A stretch of DNA of 64,000 nucleotides from Bacteroidota bacterium (GCA_022564295.1 JADFLR010000012.1:1-64000); one strand, 5' to 3'. Shown: positions 53,705 to 63,737, numbered from the stretch's first letter. Numbers and translations: made by a program. Notes: generated by a model not told the origin, from the sequence alone.

Positions 53705-54751
53705 ATGAAAATTTTTTCTCCTGTTGAAATAGTAAAGCGATACGCTACCCTTAAAAACCATCGTATTTACACGATGCCAATTGTAATATTAATGCCTCAC
53801 AGCCGCTGCAACTGCCGCTGTGTAATGTGCGATATCTGGAAAGGGAACAACAACTTACAGCAATTAGAGGAATCCGATATTGAAAAATTATTAAGTTCTT
53901 TAAAAACATTTAAAACCAAATTGGTGGTTATGTCTGGTGGTGAGGCACTGATGCATCCAAACTTTTTCGGGCTTTGTGATATTCTTCGTTCACGAAAAAT
54001 TAAAATTACAATTCTATCTACCGGTTTGCTGTTAAAAAAATATGCTGAGGAAATAATTGCTAAGACTGATGAAGTAATTGTTTCACTGGACGGATCACAA
54101 GAGGTACACGACAAAATCAGAAATATTCCTGATACTTTTAATAAACTAAAAGAAGGCGTTAGGGAATTAAAAAATCTGAACAAAGAGTACCGGATAACTG
54201 CGCGATGTGTAATTCAAAAAGCTAATTTTAAGGACCTGCCAAATATTGTTGATGCTGCCAAGGATATCGGTTTGGATCAAATAAGTTTTTTAAATGCAGA
54301 TGTATCAACCGATGCATTCAACCGCCCTAATTTATGGGAGGATGAAAAAGTTGGTGAAGTAAAATTATCCCTTCAAGAAGTTGCTCAGTTCAAAGAGATA
54401 ATTGAAAATCTGATTAAAACTCACTCAAAGGATTTTAAAAGCGGGTTCATTGCCGAATCGCCGGAAAAGTTACGGAGGTTTTATAATTACTACGCTGCAT
54501 TTCATGGCTTGTGTGATTTTCCGACTGTTACTTGTAACGCACCGTGGGTATCGACAGTAATTGAAGCAGATGGAAGTGTGCGACCATGTTTTTTTCATGC
54601 AAAAATTGGTAACATCCGAGAATCAACTTTAACCGAATCAATCAACTCTCCCGGTTCAATTTCATTTAGAAAAAATCTGGATACTACTACGAATCCGATT
54701 TGTAAAAAATGTGTCTGTTCACTTAACCTATCACCGCTTGCAAAATTATAA
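53705..54751 (+). CDS. radical SAM / SPASM domain protein
   Basis: A 348-residue iron-sulfur enzyme. The CX3CX2C cluster motif is Cys 35, 39 and 42 in SRCNCRCVMCDIW, followed by VVMSGGEALMHP (the GGE motif). The C-terminal SPASM-like region has CDFPTVTCNAPW, DGSVRPCFF and NPICKKCVCSL, which could bind further clusters. SPASM enzymes modify peptides or cofactors; its neighbours here are glycosyltransferases, so a sugar or lipid substrate is also possible. A decayed second copy of this gene lies immediately downstream in two pieces. Confidence 0.92.
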   Translation: MKIFSPVEIVKRYATLKNHRIYTMPIVILMPHSRCNCRCVMCDIWKGNNNLQQLEESDIEKLLSSLKTFKTKLVVMSGGEALMHPNFFGLCDILRSRKIKITILSTGLLLKKYAEEIIAKTDEVIVSLDGSQEVHDKIRNIPDTFNKLKEGVRELKNLNKEYRITARCVIQKANFKDLPNIVDAAKDIGLDQISFLNADVSTDAFNRPNLWEDEKVGEVKLSLQEVAQFKEIIENLIKTHSKDFKSGFIAESPEKLRRFYNYYAAFHGLCDFPTVTCNAPWVSTVIEADGSVRPCFFHAKIGNIRESTLTESINSPGSISFRKNLDTTTNPICKKCVCSLNLSPLAKL

Positions 54752-54755
54752 TGCT

Positions 54756-54954
54756 AGTCAGCCGCTGTGTAATGTGCAATATCTGGAAAAGGAACAACAA
54801 AGTACAGCAGTTAAATGAATCGGATATTGAAAAGTTGTTGAACTCTTTAAAAAAATTGAATACCGGATTGGTAGTGATATCCCGCTAGGAAGCGCTAATG
54901 CATCCGATTTTTTTGAGATTATGTGATATGATTAGATCGGCAGATATTAAAATA
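54756..54954 (+). pseudogene. 5' fragment of a second radical SAM gene
   Basis: Translated in the frame of the next gene it reads SRCVMCNIWKRNN, QQLNESDIEKLLNSLKKLN, LVVIS, then a TAG (54886-54888) where the intact gene has GG, then EALMHPIFLRLCDMIRSADIKIMI. This aligns step by step with residues 34-103 of the intact radical SAM gene just upstream. It lacks a start codon of its own and stops in frame; the rest of the gene is replaced by the GT9 gene. Confidence 0.85.
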
Positions 54955-55998
54955 ATGATTAAAGAGAAATTAAACTTTAAGTCGTGGAAATTTAAATCTT
55001 TACCAAAAAGAATTTTGATTATTCGTTTACAAGCGATGGGGGATGTTGCAATCACTCTCCCCTATGTACAAAGTTTAAAGGAAAAACTTCCAGCCATTAC
55101 AAAGTTGGATTTTTTAACAAGAAATGAAGTAAAAGACGTTCCCGGTTCTGTAAAATTGTACGATTGGATTTATTCAATAGGCGGCGGTAGAAATACTATG
55201 CTTCAGCTTTTTTGTTTATTATTTCTCCTGCCAAAGCTAAAAATTAATAATTATGACATTGTAATTGATTTACAGAGAAATAAGTTGAGCCGGCTTGTGA
55301 GAAAATTTATTGACCCGGTCGCGTGGAGTGAGATAGAAAGATTTTCTGAGACATCAGCCGGTGATAAATATCAAAAAGGCATAGAAGCAGTTGGATTAGG
55401 TTCAATTAAGTTAAATACAGGATTACAACTAAAAAAACCGGATGCCGGACGAATCAAATTAATAAATGCAGGATGGAATTCCTCAAAAAAGCTTGTTGTG
55501 TTGAATCCCGCAGGTGCTTTCAGTACACGCAACTGGCAGATTGATAACTATGTAAAATATGCAGAATTATGGAAGACTAATTTCCCGGACACACAGTTTT
55601 TAATACTTGGATTAAAAACCATTTCAGAAAAAGCATTATTTCTAAAAAAAATCCTGAAAGATGATCTAATTGACCTGGTAAATACTGAGGGAACTTCGGC
55701 GGAAGAAGCATTTTCAATTATAAATAAAACCTATTTTGTATTAACTGAGGACTCAGGATTGATGCATATGTCCTGGGTATCTGGAATACCAACCCTTGCA
55801 TTGTTTGGATCCTCCCGCAGAGATTGGTCTGCACCACTCGGCGAACATTCGTTATGTCTCAATTCATCTGATTTGGAATGCGGCAATTGTTTACTTAAAG
55901 TTTGTAAGTACGGCGACATCCACTGTTTAACACGTTACACACCTGAATTTGTATTTGATAGAGCAATTAGCTTACTAAAACGGATAGGCAAGTTATAA
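54955..55998 (+). CDS. GT9 family glycosyltransferase (heptosyltransferase-like)
   Basis: A 347-residue GT-B enzyme. RILIIRLQAMGDVAITLPYVQSLKEKLP is the typical GT9 start, VVLNPAGAFSTRNWQ the donor-site region, and LTEDSGLMHMSWVSGIPTLALFGSS the conserved C-terminal motif. It should add heptose or a related sugar to lipopolysaccharide core. An earlier in-frame ATG at 54898 belongs to the radical SAM remnant, whose sequence runs up to 54954, so I place the start at ATG 54955. The gene lies between the two ends of that remnant. Confidence 0.88.
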   Translation: MIKEKLNFKSWKFKSLPKRILIIRLQAMGDVAITLPYVQSLKEKLPAITKLDFLTRNEVKDVPGSVKLYDWIYSIGGGRNTMLQLFCLLFLLPKLKINNYDIVIDLQRNKLSRLVRKFIDPVAWSEIERFSETSAGDKYQKGIEAVGLGSIKLNTGLQLKKPDAGRIKLINAGWNSSKKLVVLNPAGAFSTRNWQIDNYVKYAELWKTNFPDTQFLILGLKTISEKALFLKKILKDDLIDLVNTEGTSAEEAFSIINKTYFVLTEDSGLMHMSWVSGIPTLALFGSSRRDWSAPLGEHSLCLNSSDLECGNCLLKVCKYGDIHCLTRYTPEFVFDRAISLLKRIGKL

Positions 55999-56030
55999 CG
56001 ATGAAAAGGGTCACAATAAAAGTTCTCGGT

Positions 56031-56180
56031 GGAATCGGTAACATCGGAGACTCAACTTTAACTAAATTAATCAATTCTCCGATTCAGTTTCATTTAGAAA
56101 AAATTCGGATACCACTAAAATCAATTTTATAAAAAATGTGTTTATTCACTTAACCTTTTACCACTTGCGAAATTATAATG
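56031..56180 (+). pseudogene. 3' fragment of the second radical SAM gene
   Basis: About 150 bases here match the 3' end of the intact radical SAM gene (54601-54754) at the DNA level: GGTAACATC-GGAGACTCAACTTTAAC..., then AAAAAATGTGT-TATTCACTTAACCT and the last AAATTATAATG. Small deletions shift the frame. The copy ends exactly at the ATG of the next membrane protein gene. Confidence 0.8.
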
Positions 56181-57419
56181 CCGGTTATTTCAAAACATCT
56201 TACGGAAAAACTTCTTAAAAACAGAAATAAAATTCTTTGGGGAACAGCAATAATACTTGCTGCGTATTTTATTTTTTTTGTTGTAGCAAATGCATCCCGT
56301 TCCACCCATGGTTTTGCAACTTACTACACTGCATCAAAGTTGTTAGCTGAGGGAGAAGACGTAAGCCGGTTTTATGATGATGATTGGTTCAGCAGTAATG
56401 TTAAAAGGTTTGTACCGGAAGTGTATGAAATTTATAATGTTAATATGCCAACCACATCATTAATAATGCTGCCACTAGCAAAGTTTGAGTACAGCACTGC
56501 ACGGATAATCTGGACAATCTTTAATTTTATTATTTTATTCGTAGCAGTTTTATTTCTCATCCGAATATTCAACTATAAGGAATTTTGGGTTCCGCTGATC
56601 ATAATTCTTTTTCTTTCATATCATCCGTTGTATGTAAATTTTTTATTAGGGCAGGCTTACATCTTAATATTTTGTTTACTAATTGTGGCATGGTATGCGT
56701 ATGTATCGGAAAACGAAAAACTGCTGGGTGTTACAATCGGATTAATCTTTATTCTTAAATCAACCAGTTTTATTTTCTGGCTCTTCCTGTTAATGCAAAG
56801 AAGATGGAGAAGTTTAGTTTGGGGATTTGCTGCGATGTTAATTATCATCATTCTTTCACTGCCATGGATAGGTTTTGATGCGTGGCAAACTTATGCGGGT
56901 AAAATTAAGGACTTTGTTTCTAATCCGTCACTAAGCGTTTCTGCTTATCAAACTATTCACAGTTTTTTTCATCACTTAACTACATTTAATAAAGAGTGGA
57001 ATCCAGAACCACTTTTTAATTTACCTTTGTTAGGAAATTTACTTTCCATCTTTAGTGTGATAATTATTGCTACTGTTAGTTCTTTGATAGCATTTAAACA
57101 AAATAAGTCCAAAATGACTTTTGGTATTTTTGTAATTGCGGGTTTGATTATCAGTCCCGTTTCTCTCAATTATCATTACACTATATTATTACTGCCAATA
57201 TTAATGTTGGTTTCATGGATCCGAAATAACCCTTCGATTTTACTTTGGATATTACTATTGATTTTCGTTGCACTAATCGCAGCTGATACTCCATATTCTT
57301 CACCTCGTATTTCCGGAGGAGGCTGGGCTATATTAGCATATCCAAAATTATATGGGGCAATTGGTCTTTTGGGATTATCTTTTTGGGCTTTGTATCGTTC
57401 TGAAGTTAATGAGAACTAA
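56178..57419 (+). CDS. GT87/DUF2029-type membrane glycosyltransferase
   Basis: A 413-residue protein with about ten membrane helices. TYYTASKLLAEGEDVSRFYDDDWF is the usual first-loop motif of DUF2029 (GT87) proteins, which use polyprenyl-phospho-mannose. LSYHPLYVNFLLGQAYILIF and SPVSLNYHYTILLLPIL also fit. The start codon overlaps the end of the radical SAM remnant, so the remnant's tail now serves as the gene's leader. Acceptor unknown. Confidence 0.8.
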   Translation: MPVISKHLTEKLLKNRNKILWGTAIILAAYFIFFVVANASRSTHGFATYYTASKLLAEGEDVSRFYDDDWFSSNVKRFVPEVYEIYNVNMPTTSLIMLPLAKFEYSTARIIWTIFNFIILFVAVLFLIRIFNYKEFWVPLIIILFLSYHPLYVNFLLGQAYILIFCLLIVAWYAYVSENEKLLGVTIGLIFILKSTSFIFWLFLLMQRRWRSLVWGFAAMLIIIILSLPWIGFDAWQTYAGKIKDFVSNPSLSVSAYQTIHSFFHHLTTFNKEWNPEPLFNLPLLGNLLSIFSVIIIATVSSLIAFKQNKSKMTFGIFVIAGLIISPVSLNYHYTILLLPILMLVSWIRNNPSILLWILLLIFVALIAADTPYSSPRISGGGWAILAYPKLYGAIGLLGLSFWALYRSEVNEN

Positions 57420-57662
57420 TTAAGCAAAGATTAATCCTCTTTGCATTAATAATGATTTCTTAATTTCGAAGACGTAATTCTTTTATCCCAAATTTATTTT
57501 CTTCATTTTTAATTTCCAGGTAAATTCATTTTCCGTTCAGATTGATTTTTATTGTATATCTCAAATTATATAGTGCAATAGGATTTTAGGGATTATCTAT
57601 TTTCATTTCTTTAAAGTTAAAATAAATAATAAAGGTATTCTGTTTAAAACATTTACTTTTCT

Positions 57663-59174
57663 TCACTCTGAATAAAATCCTTCAAATTCAGGTTTTCTGT
57701 ACTTCAACCAAAATTTCTGAAGAAGTTTTATCTCAAAAGGAAATGCGAAAATATTTCTTTTATAACGAACCGAAGCTAACCATTTAATAACTTTCAATTG
57801 AAATAATGTAAGCTTATAATCTGAAATTGTTGGTGAATATCCATTTAAAACTATTTCAAAGTTATGAATTTTTGTAATCATCTCTTTTGTTAACCAAGGT
57901 GTTAATGGGTTTCTATGAGTATCAAAATTTTCCCAAGATGGGTTAAGCCATTCTTCAAGTGTTTGTGGATAATTAAATCCAAGTTCTCTCGATTGATTTA
58001 GCAAATTGGAACTTTCAGTTGGGACAGGACTAAATATATATATAATTATCTCTGTGTCAGGATTAATTTCTTTTATTTCTTTTATAAAATTAATATCATA
58101 ATTTATTTGCTGTTCTACTTTTTCAGGCGATTCAGCGGGAAGACCAAGAATAAATGAATATTCCGGAATAATATTAAAATCTTTTATTCTCTTAGCAAAG
58201 TCTTTTATCTGTTCACCTGTTTGAGTGCCACCCTTATTCATATTTGCTAAAAGTTCATCATTCCCGCTTTCTGCACCAAAGAAAATCATTTTACATCCGG
58301 CTTTTTGCATTAAATTCAAAGTATTATCAGAGTATTGATTCATCGTGTCAATCCTACTCTCCCCCCACCAATTTATTCCTTCATTTAACATTAATTCTGA
58401 AAATTTAGAAACTCTCTTTTCTGAAACAAAAAAATTATTATCAAAAAAAAGTATAGCATCTATTTCATATTTTTCTTTTAGATAACGAATATCTTTATAA
58501 ACATTCTCAGCAGATTTAGCTTTCCAACGTGCATTAAAGATTGGGACAATACCACAAAATGAACAGGTAAACGGGCATCCCATACTAGAGTGATAAGCAA
58601 TTGTCTTTCTACCTAAATATGTTTTACTAACATATTCTTCAACCGGATAAAATTTATTTAGCTGATCTAAAGGCAGTGGATGAAGTAAATCCTGGTCTGG
58701 GATTTCCCCTTTTTTATTTTTTATTATTTCATCTCCGTTTTTATAAATAAGATTTTCAATTTCATTTAACTTTAATTTATTTTCCAAAGCATTTATAAGA
58801 TGTGGAAATGTATAATCACCGGGGCCATAAATTATGTAATCTATATAACCTGAATTTATAGCAGAATTGTATTGGTTAGAAGCAAAATATCCCCCCCAAA
58901 TATTAATGATTTCCGGGAATTCTAATTTTATCTTTTTAGTAATAGGAATAGCTTGTTTAAGCTGTGGACCGGGCATAACTGTAGAAGCAAAATATTTATA
59001 TTCGCCTGACTGAATATATTCCTTAATCTTTTTCCAAGGGTCTTTTTCTAAATTTCCATCAACAATAACATAATTATGTCTATCCTGAATAGAAGCTGCT
59101 ATTTGAAGAATAGATAATGGGAGATTATGATTATACTTGCCGCTTCTTGGATTAAAGAATATTATATTATTCAT
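57663..59174 (-). CDS. cobalamin-binding (B12) radical SAM enzyme
   Basis: A 503-residue class B-like radical SAM protein. The N-terminal 150 residues form a Rossmann-like B12-binding domain (FFNPRSGKYNHNLPLSILQIAASIQD, WGGYFASNQYN). The CX3CX2C motif is in YHSSMGCPFTCSFCGIVPIF, with DAILFFDNNFFVSEKR and FFGAESGNDELLANMNKGG following. Such enzymes methylate unreactive carbons or rearrange substrates. Codon use is very AT-rich, like the divergent methyltransferase-amidohydrolase pair, which suggests a shared pathway. Confidence 0.9.
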   Translation of the reverse strand: MNNIIFFNPRSGKYNHNLPLSILQIAASIQDRHNYVIVDGNLEKDPWKKIKEYIQSGEYKYFASTVMPGPQLKQAIPITKKIKLEFPEIINIWGGYFASNQYNSAINSGYIDYIIYGPGDYTFPHLINALENKLKLNEIENLIYKNGDEIIKNKKGEIPDQDLLHPLPLDQLNKFYPVEEYVSKTYLGRKTIAYHSSMGCPFTCSFCGIVPIFNARWKAKSAENVYKDIRYLKEKYEIDAILFFDNNFFVSEKRVSKFSELMLNEGINWWGESRIDTMNQYSDNTLNLMQKAGCKMIFFGAESGNDELLANMNKGGTQTGEQIKDFAKRIKDFNIIPEYSFILGLPAESPEKVEQQINYDINFIKEIKEINPDTEIIIYIFSPVPTESSNLLNQSRELGFNYPQTLEEWLNPSWENFDTHRNPLTPWLTKEMITKIHNFEIVLNGYSPTISDYKLTLFQLKVIKWLASVRYKRNIFAFPFEIKLLQKFWLKYRKPEFEGFYSE

Positions 59175-59246
59175 ACAAATAAAAAATGATGTGTTTTTAT
59201 TTTAATATGTTATATACATAACAAATTATTAAGATTAAATCTAATT

Positions 59247-59990
59247 ATGAATATCTTAAAAAAAATTAAAAAATCGATTGATCATTTTCATAACTCTAAA
59301 AATAATATTATAAAATCACCTGAGAATGCCTATAATATTTGGGCTAAAAATTATGATAATGAGAAAGATAATCTAATTTTACATTATGATAATATTATTT
59401 TGAAAGAATTGATTTCAAAGATACATTTAAAAAATAAAATTATATTCGATTACGGTTGTGGTACAGGTAGAAATTGGCCTTTGCTTTTAGATAAAAACCC
59501 AACAAAAGTTATCGGTTGTGATATTTCTCAAAAAATGCTTCATAAATTAAAAGAGAAATACCCAAATGCAGAAGTATATAAATCAAAAGATTTAAAGTTA
59601 TCTTTTTTGCCTAATACTACGTGTGATATTATTATTTCCACTCTCGTTATTGCTCATATTACTGATATTCAAAAAATGTTTTCAGAATGGGAAAGAATTA
59701 TGAAATATAAAAGTGATATCATAATTACTGATTTCCATCCGGAATTACTTGCAAAAGGTGGTGTAAGAACATTCAAAAATGGTGGAGAAGTGATAACCGT
59801 AGAAAATTATTATCATAGTATAAAAACTATAGAAGAAATATTGTTGCATTTTAAATTTAAAGTTTTAAATCTTGTAGAAAAAAAAATAGATGAAAATGTT
59901 AAACATTTTTACGAAAAACAAAATGCATTACATGTCTATGAAAATTTTTATAATACTCCTTTTATCTATGGTATCCATTTAAGCAGATAA
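59247..59990 (+). CDS. SAM-dependent methyltransferase (class I)
   Basis: A 247-residue enzyme. YNIWAKNYDNEKDN leads into the SAM-binding motif IIFDYGCGTGRNWPLLL, then VIGCDISQKMLHKLKEKYP (acidic motif II) and DIIISTLVIAHI. A methyltransferase_11-type fold. It is in an operon with the amidohydrolase one base downstream and divergent from the B12 radical SAM gene. GC content of the gene is unusually low even for this genome. Confidence 0.9.
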   Translation: MNILKKIKKSIDHFHNSKNNIIKSPENAYNIWAKNYDNEKDNLILHYDNIILKELISKIHLKNKIIFDYGCGTGRNWPLLLDKNPTKVIGCDISQKMLHKLKEKYPNAEVYKSKDLKLSFLPNTTCDIIISTLVIAHITDIQKMFSEWERIMKYKSDIIITDFHPELLAKGGVRTFKNGGEVITVENYYHSIKTIEEILLHFKFKVLNLVEKKIDENVKHFYEKQNALHVYENFYNTPFIYGIHLSR

Positions 59991-59991
59991 T

Positions 59992-61158
59992 ATGCTGATT
60001 AACAATGTCCAAATAATAAATAACGAGCATCATTCATCACAGATAAGAATTAAAGGTTCTAAAATTATAAAAGTTAATCCTTTTAATTTAAGAACAGATG
60101 ATAATTATAAAGAATTATCGTTTAATTTTTCAAATGCAATTGCTTTCCCTGGAATTATAAATTCACACGATCATTTAGAGTTTAATTTATTTCCAAAATT
60201 AGGTAATAGAATTTATAACGATTATATAGAATGGGGAAATGATATAAATGCACAAAATAAAAAGCAAATTGAAATTGTTAAGAAAGTACCCAAAGACTTA
60301 CATTATAAATGGGGGCTTTATAAAAATCTAATTTGTGGTGTTACTACTATAATTAACCATGGTAAAATTTTAGATACACAACACAATAATTTACCGGATG
60401 TTTATTCTAATTATAATTATTTACATTCTTTAAGTACTGAAAAAAAATGGAAAATTAAATTTTTATTTAAGTTAAATAGACTACCGGTTTTAATCCATAT
60501 TGGAGAAGGAATAAATAAAGAATCTGCAGATGAAATTAATAGATTAATAAAGTGGAATATTTTAAAAAAGGATTTGATAGGAATTCATGCAATTGCAATG
60601 AATGAGAAGCAAAGCAAAAAATTCAAAGCTATAATTTGGTGCCCGGATTCGAATTCATTTTTATATAACAAAACCGCAAATATTCCATTACTTAAAAAAC
60701 ATTCAAATATTCTATTCGGAACAGATTCAACGTTAAGTGCTGATTGGAATTTGTGGAATCATTTAAGATTAGCCCGAGATTTAAATTATCTGAACGAATA
60801 TGAATTGTTTTTTAGTATTTCGGAAACAGCTTCAAAAGTTTGGGGATTAAAATCAAAGGGGAAGATTGAAATAAATAAATCAGCTGATATTGTCATTTGT
60901 AAAAAGAAATACAAAAAAAATTGGGAAAGTTTTTACAGCATTAATCCCGAAGATATTTTATTGATTGTAAAAAACGGGATTGTTGTTTTCATCGATTCAG
61001 AATTAATTATACAACACCAAAATATTAACAAAGATGACTTTGATGTTATATATATAAACTCAATTAAAAAATATATAATAAAAGGTATTCGAAATTTAAT
61101 TCAATCTATAAATGCCTTACTTCCTGAATATGAATTCCCAATTTCTATCAGTAAATAA
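59992..61158 (+). CDS. amidohydrolase (TrzA/AtzA-type metal-dependent hydrolase)
   Basis: A 388-residue enzyme. FPGIINSHDHLEF holds the metal-binding His 59 and 61; VLIHIGEG and GIHAIAMNE supply further His ligands, and LFGTDSTLSADW the catalytic Asp. The end (GKIEINKSADIVICKKK) is the small composite domain. This set fits deaminases/dechlorinases of the chlorohydrolase group, or dehydrating enzymes on purine-like rings. It starts one base after the methyltransferase stop, so both are in one transcript. Confidence 0.85.
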   Translation: MLINNVQIINNEHHSSQIRIKGSKIIKVNPFNLRTDDNYKELSFNFSNAIAFPGIINSHDHLEFNLFPKLGNRIYNDYIEWGNDINAQNKKQIEIVKKVPKDLHYKWGLYKNLICGVTTIINHGKILDTQHNNLPDVYSNYNYLHSLSTEKKWKIKFLFKLNRLPVLIHIGEGINKESADEINRLIKWNILKKDLIGIHAIAMNEKQSKKFKAIIWCPDSNSFLYNKTANIPLLKKHSNILFGTDSTLSADWNLWNHLRLARDLNYLNEYELFFSISETASKVWGLKSKGKIEINKSADIVICKKKYKKNWESFYSINPEDILLIVKNGIVVFIDSELIIQHQNINKDDFDVIYINSIKKYIIKGIRNLIQSINALLPEYEFPISISK

Positions 61159-61207
61159 AAGATAATATTTATACATCTATGAAAATTTAATGAAGAGTTA
61201 ATTTGAA

Positions 61208-62581
61208 TTAACAAACCATTTCATTCTTAATTCTATTAAATTTCAAATATGTTAAATAGGTTATTAAAATTATTATTCCAAGGAAACAAATACTTACTCC
61301 CTCTATACCTGCATATTTACAAAATAATGGTATAATAAAAAGAATAAGTATAGATTCAATAATAGAAATTTTCCAGAATGGTTCTTTTTTTAACGCTCTC
61401 ATATAACTTGTCATTGCAAATTTTAAATGGTGTGGAATAATTGATAGTGAAAACATAGTGAAGGGTAAAAGGGGTAAAAACCTACTAGAAATTTCCGGAT
61501 AAAAGATTTTGAATATAACTACAATTATCAAAAGCAAAACGGAAGTAAAAACAAGAAATATTGTAGAAACTAAAGTAGAATCGAAAAATAATTTATCTAA
61601 TTTTTTATAATCTTTATTTGCTGCATCCATGGCAAATGTTGGTATTTTTGTAGTAATTAGAGTAACGGAAAGGCCCCAAAACATTGTTATAATTGCCCAG
61701 GTAATTCCCATTTGCCCGGCAGTAACTGGCCCTAAAAACCAAAATATCAAAGGCACAATAAAAGAAAAATTTAAATATCCAGAAAGAGAACTAACTGCAT
61801 ATTTCCATTGTAAAGGTAAAATTTCTCTTTTCCATATATCATTTTTTTTTGATTTAAGTTTTATTAAATCTTTTAATATTGATGAGTATTTTTTCTTAAA
61901 AAAGATGAATTGTCCCCAAATATTTATACCAGCAGCAGCAGAGAATAGCCAAAGTTTTCCACCTATTATTATTATTATCCAAGAAGTAATCCTCTCTTGT
62001 AATGATTGTGAAAAACGAAACCTATTAACATTTTCAACTTCATTTATACCTTCAAGGAAAGTTACTCCTGGTGAAATAAATAATTGTAAAGATTTTAAAA
62101 AACTAATAACTAACCAAGGTGCAAGCCAAAATGAGATAGGAATGCCACTATTGTATGACGTTTGTTTCATAAAGAAATATCCGCCAATACTTAAGGATAA
62201 GAAAAGTAGAAGAGATAAAATAGAAAACCATTTAATAGTAAATTGTTTAATATTAGATAATTTTAATATTGCTTGACTATCACCTTCAAAACCTTTTCCA
62301 GGTAAATGATTTATTTTAATCCATTCATGACTAATAAACTGTTGGAGTAATTGTCCAAGCCCCAAAACAAATAAGGATTGGATCCCTAAAACACCTATAA
62401 ATGTATAGTAAAATCCTTGTAAGGTTGGTGAAAAGTAAATTATTATAATTGGTGCTGTAACAGCAGAAGATATGAAAAGCCAAAACTTATTCGAAAAACC
62501 AAATAGAACAGCTCTGTCTTGTATAATATTATTAATAACTACGAATGATTTTTTAATAATACTTTTAATTCTTTTATCCAT
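61208..62581 (-). CDS. polysaccharide flippase-like membrane protein (Wzx/MATE-like)
   Basis: A 457-residue protein with about twelve hydrophobic helices in the oligosaccharide flippase pattern (WLFISSAVTAPIIIIYFSPTLQGFYYTFIGVLGIQSLFVLGLGQLLQQF near the start; the end has ICFLGIIILITYLTYLKF). It would move a lipid-linked sugar across the inner membrane. Its sequence is too divergent for a firm Wzx call. Convergent with the amidohydrolase and in line with the GT4 gene. Confidence 0.7.
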   Translation of the reverse strand: MDKRIKSIIKKSFVVINNIIQDRAVLFGFSNKFWLFISSAVTAPIIIIYFSPTLQGFYYTFIGVLGIQSLFVLGLGQLLQQFISHEWIKINHLPGKGFEGDSQAILKLSNIKQFTIKWFSILSLLLFLSLSIGGYFFMKQTSYNSGIPISFWLAPWLVISFLKSLQLFISPGVTFLEGINEVENVNRFRFSQSLQERITSWIIIIIGGKLWLFSAAAGINIWGQFIFFKKKYSSILKDLIKLKSKKNDIWKREILPLQWKYAVSSLSGYLNFSFIVPLIFWFLGPVTAGQMGITWAIITMFWGLSVTLITTKIPTFAMDAANKDYKKLDKLFFDSTLVSTIFLVFTSVLLLIIVVIFKIFYPEISSRFLPLLPFTMFSLSIIPHHLKFAMTSYMRALKKEPFWKISIIESILILFIIPLFCKYAGIEGVSICFLGIIILITYLTYLKFNRIKNEMVC

Positions 62582-62672
62582 TTAATATTGTACAAGCTTT
62601 ATATAATTTCTTATAGAATAATACTGTATCTGTTATTGGATATAGTACTTCAGGATTAAACTCTCGATTTGG

Positions 62673-63737
62673 TTAAGATTTTAGCAAAGAATTATAGAGC
62701 ATCTCATATTGTGCAATTGTATTTTGAATTGGGAATAAATTTATTGGTTTAAAAAATAGTTTTGAATTAAGAAGCAAAGTAATGTGAGATATAATCTCAT
62801 CTTCTGTTTTCGCAACTAACCATTTATCTGATTTATTTGCTGCTCCAACATTATAAGAGACAATGTACATTCCGCTTGCCAATGCTTCAGCAAAAACATA
62901 TCCGAATGATTCATATATTGATGTATGCAATAGAATTTTGCTTTGACTCATATAGTCAATTACTAATGAGCGGTTTACCTCGCCGGTTAACTTAATATTT
63001 TCTTTTAAATTGTTTGATACAATTATATTTTCTAAATTATCTTTCTCTTTACCGCTTCCTATTAGTAAAGCATTAATTTTAGGATGAGTTTCTTTAAGTC
63101 TTTTAATTACTCTTACAAATTGCTCAAATCGCTTTACTGGTATTAATGATCCAACACCTAATATATCGATTATTCTTGCGTTGACTGATATAACATAATC
63201 ATTATTATCTATACCCCATGGAATTGTAACATCTACATTCCTTTTCATAATATCCCCGAACAAGCCGGCTTGATTTTTAGAAAGAGCAACTATTTTTAAC
63301 TTATCCAGGTTAATGAATTTTAAGTACTTGTTTGATTGACTTAATTCCTGCCCCATTAATGTATTGATGTGCGGAAAGTTATATTTATTGCTTAATTTAT
63401 TTCCAATTAAAGCACATTCTCCAAGCCAGAATGAGTGGATCAAAGAAACATCATTATTTGTAATTATCTCTTTAAAATAATTGTAAACCTTTCTCCATGT
63501 AAAAAAACGCAAAGGAAATTTAATATTCTTTCCGCCACAGCTATAAATATTTATTCCATTCCATTTATATTCAGATTTGGTGTAAGGATAATGAAGTGTG
63601 ATAATAGAAAAAATAAAATCGTTACTTTGTTCTGAAATGTGCGAAACAAACTGCTGCAATGACGGAATGCAGTTGTCATCGGTTTCATCTTTTGGGAAAC
63701 CAGGTGTGATAATTACAATATGTTTATTTTTTATCAC
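62673..63737 (-). CDS. GT4 family glycosyltransferase
   Basis: A 354-residue GT-B enzyme. VIITPGFPKDETDDNCIPSLQQF is a standard start; VGSLIPVKRFEQFVRVI and ALLIGSGKEKDNLENII mark the donor domain, and HTSIYESFGYVFAEALASGM holds the E-x7-E catalytic motif. It starts with GTG at 63735-63737, which overlaps the stop codon of the partial upstream gene (TGA 63734-63736), so the two are translationally coupled. Confidence 0.9.
   Translation of the reverse strand: MIKNKHIVIITPGFPKDETDDNCIPSLQQFVSHISEQSNDFIFSIITLHYPYTKSEYKWNGINIYSCGGKNIKFPLRFFTWRKVYNYFKEIITNNDVSLIHSFWLGECALIGNKLSNKYNFPHINTLMGQELSQSNKYLKFINLDKLKIVALSKNQAGLFGDIMKRNVDVTIPWGIDNNDYVISVNARIIDILGVGSLIPVKRFEQFVRVIKRLKETHPKINALLIGSGKEKDNLENIIVSNNLKENIKLTGEVNRSLVIDYMSQSKILLHTSIYESFGYVFAEALASGMYIVSYNVGAANKSDKWLVAKTEDEIISHITLLLNSKLFFKPINLFPIQNTIAQYEMLYNSLLKS

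Noticed and set aside
54898-54954. Upstream start of the GT9 gene
   Set aside because: These 19 codons align with the radical SAM remnant and not with GT9 enzymes.
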